A stretch of DNA of 64,000 nt from CBDAPX01 sp965198725 (GTDB taxonomy: Bacteria > Pseudomonadota > Alphaproteobacteria > Rhodobacterales > Rhodobacteraceae), in NCBI GenBank assembly GCA_965198725.1, contig CBDAPX010000001.1:310001-374000 (forward strand), written 5' to 3'. Positions 26,227 through 35,237 of the stretch are shown here, piece after piece. The notes beneath the pieces were generated by a model. The model had not been told where the DNA came from and did not search any database. It saw only the letters and a list, made by a program, of their open reading frames with translations. The translations under genes and the position numbers were made by a program. Numbering within the stretch: the first letter of the stretch is position 1; every line of letters starts with the position of its first letter.

Positions 26227-26227
26227 G

Positions 26228-26686
26228 TCAGACCGGCAGGGCGGTTGTTTTGAACACAGTGCGCAGGGCAAAGCTGGACTGCATCTGCGCGGCCCCGGGC
26301 AACCGCGCCAGGTGTTGGCGGTGGATACGCGCGAAGTCTTCGGTGTTTTCCGCTACGACCTTCAAAATGTAATCCGCCGTGCCTGCCATCAGGTGGCATT
26401 CCAGAACATCCGGGATGCGCGCCACGGCTTTTTCAAACGCATCGAGCAACTCATCCGCTTGGCCCTGTAGCCGGATTTCAACGAACACAGTTGTGGGCAC
26501 ACCCAGCCGGCGCGCATCCAACAGCGCAACATAGTCCTTGATATACCCATCCGCCTCTAATCGCTGCACGCGACGGTGGCAGGCAGAGGGGGACAGATTC
26601 ACCTTCTCGGACAGTTCGGCATTCGACATACGCCCCTTGACCTGCAAGGCGGCCAGAATGCGGCGATCGATATCATCAAGGCTCAT
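26228..26686 (-). CDS. Lrp/AsnC-family regulator (likely of ald)
   Basis: The 152-residue regulator has an N-terminal winged HTH, with DDIDRRILAALQVKGRMSNAE and the recognition segment LSPSACHRRVQRLEADGYI, then a C-terminal RAM/ACT effector domain ending in TVFKTTALPV. It is divergent from alanine dehydrogenase with a 137-base AT-rich gap, the usual arrangement for an Lrp-type activator that senses alanine or leucine. I use the ATG at 26686; a TTG at 26716 is an alternative. Confidence 0.9.
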   Translation of the reverse strand: MSLDDIDRRILAALQVKGRMSNAELSEKVNLSPSACHRRVQRLEADGYIKDYVALLDARRLGVPTTVFVEIRLQGQADELLDAFEKAVARIPDVLECHLMAGTADYILKVVAENTEDFARIHRQHLARLPGAAQMQSSFALRTVFKTTALPV

Positions 26687-26823
26687 ACGCGCAAGAATCT
26701 CCTGCTCATTTCGCAAATATTCGACGATTATTCACCATTTTCTAGCAATTGCGAGGTGAGATTTCACGGAAATTGCAGTGGATTTGTCCGATCCTAGGGT
26801 CAGGGAAAATAAGGGAGAGCGCC

Positions 26824-27941
26824 ATGAAGATCGGATGTCCCAAAGAGATCAAGGCACAGGAATTTCGGGTTGGCATGACCCCAATCGCCGCGCGCGAAGC
26901 GGTGCAACACGGGCATGAGGTGGTCATTGAAACCCAGGCCGGCGCCGGTGCGGGGTTCGATGATGCGGCCTATCTGGACGCAGGCGCGCAGGTTGTCGAC
27001 ACGGCGGCAGAGGTGTTTGCCACCGCCGACATGATCGTCAAGGTCAAGGAACCACAAGCCGGTGAACGCAAGATGTTGCGCCCCGAACAGATCCTGTTCA
27101 CCTACCTGCATCTGGCCCCGGACCCAGAGCAGACGCAGGACCTGTTGGCCAGCGGCTGCACGGCCATCGCCTATGAAACCGTCACCGATGATGCCGGTGG
27201 CCTGCCCTTGCTCGCGCCGATGTCCGAGGTTGCCGGGCGACTGGCCCCGCAGGTTGGCGCGTGGACCTTGCAAAAGGCCAATGGCGGGCGCGGCGTCCTG
27301 ATGGGCGGCGTGCCGGGTGTCGGCCCCGCGCAGGTCACCGTCATCGGCGGCGGTGTTGTTGGCACGCAGGCCGCGAAAGTGGCCGCTGGCATGGGGGCCG
27401 ATGTCACCGTTCTCGACCGCTCTTTGCCCCGGATGCGGTATCTGGACGACGTCTTTGGCGGTCAGTTCAAAACGCGCTATGCCTCTGTCGCGGCCACAGC
27501 AGAACTGGTGAACCAAGCCGATCTCGTGATCGGCGCGGTACTGATCCCGGGGGCGGCAGCGCCCAAGCTGGTCACCCGCGCACAGCTGTCGGATATGAAA
27601 CCAGGCGCGGCGATTGTCGATGTGGCCATCGACCAAGGCGGCTGTTTCGAAACCTCGCGCGCCACAACCCATGAGGATCCGATCTATGACGTGGATGGCA
27701 TCATGCATTACTGCGTGGCCAACATGCCCGGTGCTGTTGCGCGGACCTCAACGCTGGCGCTGGGGAACGCGACAATGCCCTATATGCTGGCGCTGGCCGA
27801 CAAGGGATGGCGGCAGGCCTGTACCGACGATGCGCATCTTTTGAACGGGCTGAACGTGCATGCCGGTCGCTGACCAACTATGCGGTGGGCAAGGCGTTGG
27901 GGATCGACGTTCTGTCGCCCAGCCTCGCCCTCAAGAAATAA
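26824..27941 (+). pseudogene. ald: alanine dehydrogenase with 3' frameshift
   Basis: Ald interconverts L-alanine and pyruvate with NAD. The start MKIGCPKEIKAQEFRVGMTP, the alanine-dehydrogenase block GGVPGVGPAQVTVIGGGVVG with its Rossmann glycines, and the catalytic region MHYCVANMPGAV are intact. At 27870 the frame reads HAGR then TGA, giving 349 residues. A one-base shift restores LTNYAVGKALGIDVLSPSLA and a stop at 27939, giving the usual 371-372 residues. One C appears missing in CGC-CTG. The lost tail is short, so the product may be partly functional, or this is a sequencing error. Confidence 0.85.
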
Positions 27942-27943
27942 GA

Positions 27944-27966
27944 AAGGGCGCCGTATCGGCGCCCTT
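27944..27966. terminator. bidirectional terminator between ald and mscS
   Basis: AAGGGCGCC and GGCGCCCTT form a perfect 9-bp stem with a 5-base loop. The minus-strand side continues TTTCTTATTTC, the better U tract, so it mainly ends mscS and secondarily ald. Confidence 0.8.
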
Positions 27967-27976
27967 ACCAAACCTG

Positions 27977-28786
27977 TTATCCGGCTTTTTGAATTTCGAC
28001 CGTGTGCGGGTACGGGATGGATACGCCGCCTTTGTCAAAGGCCTCTTTGACCGACTTGGTCATGTCGAATTTCAGGTCCCAATAATCGGCGGCGTTGCAC
28101 CAGATACGCGCCGTGATATCGACCGAACTGTCGCCGAGGTTGGTCACCCGCACCCAGGATTCAGGGTCTTTCAAAACGCGTGCATCCGCATTGGCCAGAT
28201 CCGAGATGATCTTCATCGCCGCATCGGCATCATCACCATAGTCAATCCCGAACACCAGATCGACGCGACGGGTGTCATGTGCCGAAAAGTTCGTGATCAC
28301 CGATCCCCAAGCTTGGCCATTGGGTACAATGATCTGTACATTGTCGGGCGTCGCCAACTCTGTGACGAAGAGGTTGATGTCTTTAACAGTCCCCGCGGTG
28401 CCGCCGATATCCACAAACTGACCCAGTTTGTAGGGGCGGAAGATGATCAACATCATGCCAGCAGCCAAATCGCTGAGCGTGCCTTGCAACGCCAAACCAA
28501 TGGCCAGCGAAGCCGCACCCAAAACAGCCACAAGGCTGGTTGCCTCGATCCCGAAAATCCCGAGTACTGCGATCAGAACGACCAACAGGATGGCCCAGCG
28601 GACAATACTGGCCAAAAAGTTGCCAACGGTCGGGTCGATTTGCGGCGTCGCATTCACGCGTTTGCGTGCAATGCGCCCCGCCCAACCGGCCACCGTCCAA
28701 CCCACGATCAAAACCACCAAGGCTTTGAGCGCACTCATCAATAATGGCAGCAACACACTCACTTGCTGCGATACATCTACGTCCAT
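27977..28786 (-). CDS. mscS: small-conductance mechanosensitive channel
   Basis: The 269-residue protein has three predicted membrane helices. The pore-lining helix carries glycine/alanine-rich packing (VLGAASLAIGLALQGTLSDLAAG), followed by the MscS beta domain (VDIGGTAGTVKDINLFVTEL and IVPNGQAWGSVITN). It opens on hypo-osmotic shock to release solutes from the cytoplasm. The length matches E. coli MscS. It is convergent with ald and divergent from the glutathione transferase gene. Confidence 0.95.
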   Translation of the reverse strand: MDVDVSQQVSVLLPLLMSALKALVVLIVGWTVAGWAGRIARKRVNATPQIDPTVGNFLASIVRWAILLVVLIAVLGIFGIEATSLVAVLGAASLAIGLALQGTLSDLAAGMMLIIFRPYKLGQFVDIGGTAGTVKDINLFVTELATPDNVQIIVPNGQAWGSVITNFSAHDTRRVDLVFGIDYGDDADAAMKIISDLANADARVLKDPESWVRVTNLGDSSVDITARIWCNAADYWDLKFDMTKSVKEAFDKGGVSIPYPHTVEIQKAG

Positions 28787-28931
28787 TGGTCCCTCTTTAT
28801 GTCGTGTTGTTTGATCGTAGCTTTACCAACTTCACACCACCGCGCAAGCAAGGTGAATTTTTGCGCATAAATGTCGTATGTGATTGACCGGTCGATACCT
28901 ATGTTGAAGCGGAACTCACAAAGGACACGAT

Positions 28932-29627
28932 ATGGCAGACCTCAGCACATTCCCGATCACCCAGAAATGGCCAGCTCAGAACCCTGACATTATTCAGCTG
29001 TACTCTTTCCCGACCCCAAACGGTGTCAAAGCGTCTATCGCGCTTGAAGAACTGGGTCTGGACTATGAACCACATCTTGTCAGGTTGGCCGATGCGGATG
29101 TCAAAAGCCCGGAATTCCTGTCCCTGAACCCAAACAACAAGATCCCAGCCATCATTGACCCTAATGGGCCCGATGGGCCCATCGGGCTATTCGAAAGCGG
29201 CGCTATCCTGATTTATCTGGCTGAAAAGACCGGCAAACTGATCGGGACAACGGCCAGTGAAAAAGCCCACATTATCCAGTGGCTGATGTTCCAGATGGGC
29301 GGTGTTGGCCCGATGTTTGGCCAGATGGGCTTTTTCTTCAAATTCGCCGGCGCAGAGATCGAAGACCCGCGTCCGCGCGAACGTTATATGGGCGAAGCCA
29401 AGCGATTGCTGGCAGTGGTTGAAAAAGAGCTGACCGGAAAAGATTGGATCGCCGGAGAGTTTTCCATCGCCGACATCGCGATTGCACCGTGGATCGGTGC
29501 GTTGGACTTTTACGGTGTCCGGGATGCAATCGGCTGGGAAGACCACAAGAACACAGTGGCCTATCTGGACCGCTTCATGTCCCGGCCCGCTGTCGAAAAA
29601 GGCCGCCAAATCCCGGCACGCGGGTAA
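28932..29627 (+). CDS. glutathione S-transferase (Nu/YfcG-like)
   Basis: The 231-residue protein has an N-terminal thioredoxin-fold domain starting LYSFPTPNGVKASIALEELG, with the Nu-class T-P-N-G loop, and LFESGAILIYLAEKTG for the glutathione gamma-glutamyl contact. The C-terminal helical domain begins HIIQWLMFQMGGVGPMFGQM and contains the N-capping box DIAIAPWIG. Nu-class enzymes often reduce disulphides with glutathione. It stands alone between mscS and the GMC gene. The substrate is not deducible. Confidence 0.93.
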   Translation: MADLSTFPITQKWPAQNPDIIQLYSFPTPNGVKASIALEELGLDYEPHLVRLADADVKSPEFLSLNPNNKIPAIIDPNGPDGPIGLFESGAILIYLAEKTGKLIGTTASEKAHIIQWLMFQMGGVGPMFGQMGFFFKFAGAEIEDPRPRERYMGEAKRLLAVVEKELTGKDWIAGEFSIADIAIAPWIGALDFYGVRDAIGWEDHKNTVAYLDRFMSRPAVEKGRQIPARG

Positions 29628-29643
29628 GCAAATGCGCGCCGTA

Positions 29644-31248
29644 TCAGGCGGCGCGCATTTCATCTGCGATTTTTTCGGCCATCATGATCACGGGGGCGTT
29701 CGTATTTCCACCGATCAATGTGGGCATCAGCGACGCATCCACGACGCGCAATCCGGTCACGCCATACACCCGGCCCGACGGATCAGTCACCGACATTTCG
29801 TCTTTCCCCATCCGACATGTTCCCACGGGATGGTAAATCGTATCGGCACGGGCCCGGATATCCGCCTCTAACGCGGCATCGCTGCCATCATGGGCATAGA
29901 GTTGCTGACCACGCCACGGCTCTAACGGCTGCGCGGTCAGGATGTCTTCCATCTGGCGGGCGCCTTTCATCAAAAGCTCCAGATCGCGCCGGTCCGTCAA
30001 ATAGCCCGGATCAATCCGGGGCGGCTTTGCCGGGTCCGGACTGTTCAGCCCAACAGTCCCCCGCGAATGGGGCCGCAGCACGCAGACATGACAGGAATAG
30101 CCAAACCCCAGATGGATTTTGCGCATGTGGTCGTCGACAATACCGATCACGAAATGCAATTGCAGGTCTGGTCGGTCCAGACTTGGCGAGGATTTCAGGA
30201 ACCCGCCCCCTTCGGCCATCGGCGAGGCGAACATACCGCTGCCATCCTTGAACCACCGCATCGCCTGCCCGCCCAACAGTGCGCCGCCGCTCAGGCTTAG
30301 CCCGACGGTGTCTTTCCGCTTGGACTTATAGGACAGGACGTAATCAAGGTGGTCCTGCAAGTTCTTTCCAACACCCGGTAAGTCTTTGACAACGGGAATG
30401 CCATGTTCGGCCAACGCATCCGCTTCGCCAATCCCGGACAACTGCAACAATTGCGGAGAACCAAACGCGCCTGCGCTCAGAATAACCTCTCGACCGGCAG
30501 AGATGGTTTTGACCTGCCCGGCGTGGCGGATTTCGACGCCCGTTGCGCGCCCGTCGTCAAAAATCACCTTATGCGCCATGGCCTTGGTCAAGATGGTCAG
30601 ATTGCCGCGCGCCTTTATCGTTTCATCAAGATAGGCCGCCGCCGCCGAACAGCGTTCGCCTTTTCTGTCACCATCGTGGAACTGGGTAACCTGATACAGC
30701 CCCACACCTTCCTGATCCGGCCCGTTGAAATCGTCATTGCGCCGGATCTGCTGCTGCGCGCCAGCCTCGACAAAAGCATGGCTGATCGCGCGCGGCTCTG
30801 ATTGATCGGCCACCTGCAGCGGCCCACCTGCCCCATACAGAGCATCCTCGCCATGCTCTTGGCCCTCGGAGCGGCGGAACCATGGCAGGACGCTTTGCCA
30901 ATCCCAACCCTCGGCGCCCATATTGGCCCAATCGTCATAATCTGACGGATGGCCTCGCACATATAGCATCGCGTTGATCGCGCTTGACCCACCGAGTGTC
31001 TTGCCGCGCGGTTGAAACCCCCTGCGCCCGTTCAGTTCCGGCTGTGGTTCCGTTTCAAATGCCCAATTGTTGATCCTCGGGTTGCCGCGGATCATCGCGG
31101 CCACCAAGGCGGGGGCACGGACAAACATGCTGTCACCGCGCCCTCCCGCCTCGATCAAACAGACCGAAACACTGGCGTCCTCGCTCAGCCGCGCGGCCAT
31201 AACACAGCCGACAGAGCCGCCGCCGACAACCACGTAATCATAGGTCAT
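29644..31248 (-). CDS. GMC-family FAD oxidoreductase (choline dehydrogenase-like)
   Basis: The 534-residue flavoprotein begins with the FAD dinucleotide site VVVGGGSVGCVMAARLS and carries GMC signature 1 near GFQPRGKTLGGSSAIN and signature 2 in GAFGSPQLLQLSGIG. The C-terminal catalytic histidine region reads IYHPVGTCRMG. These enzymes oxidise alcohols such as choline or longer alcohols, passing electrons to quinones. No betB or betaine genes are near, so choline specificity is not supported. It is convergent with the glutathione transferase gene. Confidence 0.92.
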   Translation of the reverse strand: MTYDYVVVGGGSVGCVMAARLSEDASVSVCLIEAGGRGDSMFVRAPALVAAMIRGNPRINNWAFETEPQPELNGRRGFQPRGKTLGGSSAINAMLYVRGHPSDYDDWANMGAEGWDWQSVLPWFRRSEGQEHGEDALYGAGGPLQVADQSEPRAISHAFVEAGAQQQIRRNDDFNGPDQEGVGLYQVTQFHDGDRKGERCSAAAAYLDETIKARGNLTILTKAMAHKVIFDDGRATGVEIRHAGQVKTISAGREVILSAGAFGSPQLLQLSGIGEADALAEHGIPVVKDLPGVGKNLQDHLDYVLSYKSKRKDTVGLSLSGGALLGGQAMRWFKDGSGMFASPMAEGGGFLKSSPSLDRPDLQLHFVIGIVDDHMRKIHLGFGYSCHVCVLRPHSRGTVGLNSPDPAKPPRIDPGYLTDRRDLELLMKGARQMEDILTAQPLEPWRGQQLYAHDGSDAALEADIRARADTIYHPVGTCRMGKDEMSVTDPSGRVYGVTGLRVVDASLMPTLIGGNTNAPVIMMAEKIADEMRAA

Positions 31249-31287
31249 GTATGTCCTCCCATTAGTGAGAGGTTAAATCCAAACGGA

Positions 31288-31737
31288 TTAGCCTGGCAAA
31301 ATGCCGGTCTGAACATATTTCAGGATATCAACCACTTGCGACGGGTTTTCAGCAACCGCAAGTGCCGCAGCGTCAACCTCTTTGAGCGCATGCGCATGCT
31401 CTGGTCCGTGCAGAATAATCAGCGATTTGCCCAAAGCCGCCGCATAACCGGCGTCAAAAGCGGCGTTCCACTGTTTGTACTTTTCGCCAAAGCGCACAAC
31501 GACGATATCGGCGTCTTCCAGACCCTTGCGCGTCCGGATGGCGTTGACCATCGCCCCCTTGTGATCGTGCCAGTACTTGTTGGGCTCGCCCCCTAGGATC
31601 GCAACACCGCAATCATCGCTGGCGGCATGGTCGGTCACAGGACTGTTGAACCGGACATCCAATCCTTCCGCACCGGCGATGATCTGTTCGCGCCAGTCGG
31701 TGTGGATTTCTCCGGATAGATACACGTTCAACGTCAT
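31288..31737 (-). CDS. YtoQ-family protein
   Basis: The 149-residue protein matches the YtoQ family: LNVYLSGEIHTDWREQI at the start, then SPVTDHAASDDCGVAILG and DADIVVVRFGEKYKQWNAAF. The fold resembles nucleoside 2-deoxyribosyltransferase-like proteins (an SGxIH loop near the N-terminus and a conserved FG-Y-QWN motif). No activity is established for YtoQ, so none is assigned. It lies between the GMC gene and pheT on the same strand. Confidence 0.88.
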   Translation of the reverse strand: MTLNVYLSGEIHTDWREQIIAGAEGLDVRFNSPVTDHAASDDCGVAILGGEPNKYWHDHKGAMVNAIRTRKGLEDADIVVVRFGEKYKQWNAAFDAGYAAALGKSLIILHGPEHAHALKEVDAAALAVAENPSQVVDILKYVQTGILPG

Positions 31738-31816
31738 GTCAGCCTCCCAACCGCCAAAGCGGGCGTACCTGTCCCGCGTAGGGACAGACCTACGCGGGCG
31801 GGATCATAATTCAAGA

Positions 31817-34213
31817 TCAACCGCGCAGCGTGCCGCCGGTTGCTTTGGTCACCTTTTCGACGATCTTGGCGCCGACCGCCTCGATATCCTTTTCGGTCAG
31901 CGTCTTTTCCTTAGGCTGTAGGCGCACGGTGATCGCCAGTGATTTCTGTCCATCCCCCAGGCTGCCGCCCACAAACTCGTCAAACACGCGGACATTTTCG
32001 ATCAGGGCCTTATCAGCCCCGGCCGCCGCGTTGACCAGTGTCAGCGCCTCAACGGATTGATCGACCACGAAGGCAAAATCGCGTTCAACCGCTTGCAGAT
32101 CGCGCAGTTCCAGCGCTGACCTGGTCGCGCCCGACTTGCGCGGCAACGGCACCTCTTCGGGCCAGATGGTAAAGGCCATCGCCGGCCCCTTGATATCCAT
32201 GGCCTGCAGAACCCGGGGATGCAATTCGCCGAAAATGCCCAGTACCTTTTTCGGGCCAAGGCAGATTTTGCCGTGCCGCCCCGGATGCCACCAATCTTGC
32301 GCACCGCGCAAAATCTGAACCTTCGATGGTGCCCCGATGGCCGCCAGAACCGCCTCGGCATCCGCCTTGACGTCAAAGAGGTCGACGCCCCGCGCCGCGC
32401 CATGGACATCCTTGGGGCCTGTCTGTCCGATCAACAGACCACTCACCAAAAGATGCTGTTCGCCCGGTTCACCGCCGTGAAAGGCCGGGCCAACCTCGAA
32501 CAAGGCCAAATCCATGTACCCGCGCGCCTGGTTCCGTGCCGCCGCCTGCAACAGCCCCGGCAATAGGGCGGGCCGCATATGGCTCATCTCGGAACTGATC
32601 GGGTTTTCCAACATGGTCGCGTCAGCGCCACCGCCGAACAGCGCGGCCGTTCCCTGATCAATGAAGGAATAGGTGACGCATTCATTGTAGCCCACGGCCG
32701 CACAGGTGCGGCGCGCCGCCTGTTCGCGACGCTGCATCGGGGTCATCACCGCTTTGGGGATGCCGGGTGTCAGACGGGGCAAGGGCGTGCCATTCAGACC
32801 CGTCAAAGAGGCAATCCGCGCCACTTCCTCGACTAGGTCCGCTTCGCCCTGCACGTCCGGACGCCAACTGGGCACATAGGCCATGTTGCCATCCAACCGG
32901 AACCCCAGCCGTGTCAAAGTCTGACGTTGCTCGCTTTCCGGGATGACCATCCCGACCAGCGATTGCACACGCTCCGGGTCCAGTTTGTAGGCCCGCGCAT
33001 GGTTCGGAACATCGCCGGCGATCACCACTTCGGATGCTTCACCACCACACAGGTCCAGGATCATCTCGGTCGCCAGATGCAGACCGGGAACAGTGAACTC
33101 TGGGTCAACGCCACGTTCAAAGCGGTACCGAGCATCTGAATTGATCTTCAACGCCCGCCCGGCTTTGGCGATCTGAATGAAATCCCAGAACGCGCTTTCG
33201 ACAAAGACATTGACCGTCTCTTCGGTCACGCCGGTTTCGGCACCGCCCATGATCCCGGCAATGCTCTCCGGTCCGTTTTCGTCTGAAATGGCGATCATGC
33301 CAGATCCGAATGTATACTCTTTATCATCCAGCGCGGTGATCTTCTCGCCCCCAACGGCTCGATGCACACGCAAGGGCCCCGCGACCTTGTCCGCGTCAAA
33401 GACGTGCAAGGGCCGGTTCCGGTCAAAGGTGAAAAAGTTCGTAATATCAACCAGCGCCGAAATGGGCCGCAACCCGATGGCACGCAACCGGTCCTGCAAC
33501 CACTGCGGGCTGGGCCCGTTCTTGACCCCGCGGATCACACGCCCGGCAAAGACCGGGCACCCATCCAGCGTATCGGCATCAATCGTGACCGCGATGGGGC
33601 ATAGCCCTGCGCCTTCGATAAATGGCAGATCTTTGGCCTTCAGCGTGCCAAGGCCCCGCGCTGCCAGATCCCGCGCAATGCCTTCGACACCCAGCGCGTC
33701 CGGGCGGTTGGGCGTAATGGCAATCTCGATCACCGGGTCCACCTTGGCCGGATCGTTGGCGGCCAACCAGTCCACAATCAGCTCACCCACTTCGCCGGAC
33801 GGCAACTCGATGATGCCGTCATGTTCGTCGCTCAGCTCCGTCTCGCGCTCGGAACACATCATGCCAAAGCTCTCGATGCCGCGGATCTTGCCAACCCCGA
33901 TCGTTGTATCAATGCCCGGCACGTAAACTCCGGGCTTTGCGATCACCACCGTGATGCCGGCCCGCGCATTCGGGGCGCCACAGATGATCTGGGTCTCGCC
34001 CTCATCCGTCATCACCTGACAAACCTTGAGCTTATCCGCATCCGGGTGCTTTTCGGCATGCAGCACCTTGCCGATGGTAAAGGCGCGCAAGCTTTCCGCA
34101 GGGTTTTCAACCCCTTCCACTTCCAAACCCAAATCGGTCAGAGCATAGGTGATCTCATCCACCGACGCATCGGTATCAAGATGGTCTTTCAACCAGGAAA
34201 GCGTGAATTTCAT
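31817..34213 (-). CDS. pheT: phenylalanyl-tRNA synthetase beta chain
   Basis: The 798-residue beta subunit of the (alpha-beta)2 synthetase has the usual domains: an N-terminal tRNA-binding (EMAP-like) region from about residue 40, the B3/4 editing domain (about 220-400, with NRPLHVFDADK), the B5 domain, the catalytic-like core and a C-terminal anticodon-binding FDX-ACB domain ending VEKVTKATGGTLRG. I use the ATG at 34213 (MKFTLSWLKDHLDTD). It is separated from pheS by an unrelated hydrolase gene. Confidence 0.97.
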   Translation of the reverse strand: MKFTLSWLKDHLDTDASVDEITYALTDLGLEVEGVENPAESLRAFTIGKVLHAEKHPDADKLKVCQVMTDEGETQIICGAPNARAGITVVIAKPGVYVPGIDTTIGVGKIRGIESFGMMCSERETELSDEHDGIIELPSGEVGELIVDWLAANDPAKVDPVIEIAITPNRPDALGVEGIARDLAARGLGTLKAKDLPFIEGAGLCPIAVTIDADTLDGCPVFAGRVIRGVKNGPSPQWLQDRLRAIGLRPISALVDITNFFTFDRNRPLHVFDADKVAGPLRVHRAVGGEKITALDDKEYTFGSGMIAISDENGPESIAGIMGGAETGVTEETVNVFVESAFWDFIQIAKAGRALKINSDARYRFERGVDPEFTVPGLHLATEMILDLCGGEASEVVIAGDVPNHARAYKLDPERVQSLVGMVIPESEQRQTLTRLGFRLDGNMAYVPSWRPDVQGEADLVEEVARIASLTGLNGTPLPRLTPGIPKAVMTPMQRREQAARRTCAAVGYNECVTYSFIDQGTAALFGGGADATMLENPISSEMSHMRPALLPGLLQAAARNQARGYMDLALFEVGPAFHGGEPGEQHLLVSGLLIGQTGPKDVHGAARGVDLFDVKADAEAVLAAIGAPSKVQILRGAQDWWHPGRHGKICLGPKKVLGIFGELHPRVLQAMDIKGPAMAFTIWPEEVPLPRKSGATRSALELRDLQAVERDFAFVVDQSVEALTLVNAAAGADKALIENVRVFDEFVGGSLGDGQKSLAITVRLQPKEKTLTEKDIEAVGAKIVEKVTKATGGTLRG

Positions 34214-34354
34214 CGGCTCAGCCCTCGCGCGCAATCATCCCCGTGCCAATGGCAAAGAAAGCGACGCTGTGCAAGCGTTGCAACGCCCATGGGACGGCGG
34301 GCGGGGCGAATTGCGGCCCCACAGGGACGCAAGAGCGTCCGACCGGCGCCCCGA

Positions 34355-35149
34355 TCAGGGATATGTCTCTGGCAAGCCCAGCAATTGATCCAGCTGCCGA
34401 CCGATCCAGCCATGCGGGATGAAATGGCCCCCCGGATGCAGATCCAAAGTCACCGGCCCGCCGTTTGCGCAACCGGTCCATTCCGTGCGCTCCAGCTCCA
34501 GAAATGGCACCACTTGCCAAGAGCCACCCGGCGTTCCGGCACCACACCCGTAGATGTCCCGCCAAAGTGCCACGGGATAGGTCACATCCCCGTCTGGCCC
34601 CATCGGGAAATCCATCACCGTATCGGCAAGCCCGTGCACATGCCGCACCTCGACTGGCGCCTGCGGACACGCTTCATCTTGGCGGAGCGTGCCCGCGACC
34701 GCCAAAAGCGCTGCCACCCCGTCGCCGTTTTGACAGGCATAGCGCCACGCCATGGCCGACCCAAAAGAATAGCCCGAGATGTAAATGCGGTCGCGATCAA
34801 TCGGATAGCGCGTCGCTACATCCTCGATCACGGCTGCGGCAAATCGCAAATCCGCACTGTCCGGGTTCCAGAAATTCCACGTCTTGTTCCGCCCGTTCGG
34901 AGCCAGCAACAAGACACCGCGCAACCGCGTATGTCCCGCAATCCGCGTATGCCGCACCACCAGATCGCCCTGCCGCGCCCAGCCGTGGAAATGCAACATC
35001 ACCGGCAAGGGGCTGACCCCGTCCCACCCGTCCGGTTCCAGAACATGATAAGACCGGTCACCCAAAGGACAGGCAATCTGATCATGGCAAGGTTCGGCCC
35101 AAACCCGGAGCGGAAGGCACAGCATAAAGAGGATAAAGGTCAATCGCAT
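34355..35149 (-). CDS. secreted alpha/beta hydrolase (LpqC/PHB depolymerase-like)
   Basis: The 264-residue protein has a cleavable signal peptide (MRLTFILFMLCLPLRVWA, cut before EPC). It is an alpha/beta hydrolase with an oxyanion-loop LHFHGWARQG, the nucleophile in SGYSFGSAM, an acid in HGLADTVMD and a late histidine in GGHFIPHGW. This is the poly(3-hydroxybutyrate) depolymerase/LpqC group. Five cysteines are likely paired in the periplasm. It sits between pheS and pheT on the same strand, so it may be transcribed with them. The substrate is unproven. Confidence 0.85.
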   Translation of the reverse strand: MRLTFILFMLCLPLRVWAEPCHDQIACPLGDRSYHVLEPDGWDGVSPLPVMLHFHGWARQGDLVVRHTRIAGHTRLRGVLLLAPNGRNKTWNFWNPDSADLRFAAAVIEDVATRYPIDRDRIYISGYSFGSAMAWRYACQNGDGVAALLAVAGTLRQDEACPQAPVEVRHVHGLADTVMDFPMGPDGDVTYPVALWRDIYGCGAGTPGGSWQVVPFLELERTEWTGCANGGPVTLDLHPGGHFIPHGWIGRQLDQLLGLPETYP

Positions 35150-35237
35150 AGCGCGACCCTACCCGGGTTTTACCGCGTGTCACATCACAACACTGTTGCC
35201 CTGTCCTAAAGCAGAACAGAAACGCCGGCGCGCGGGT

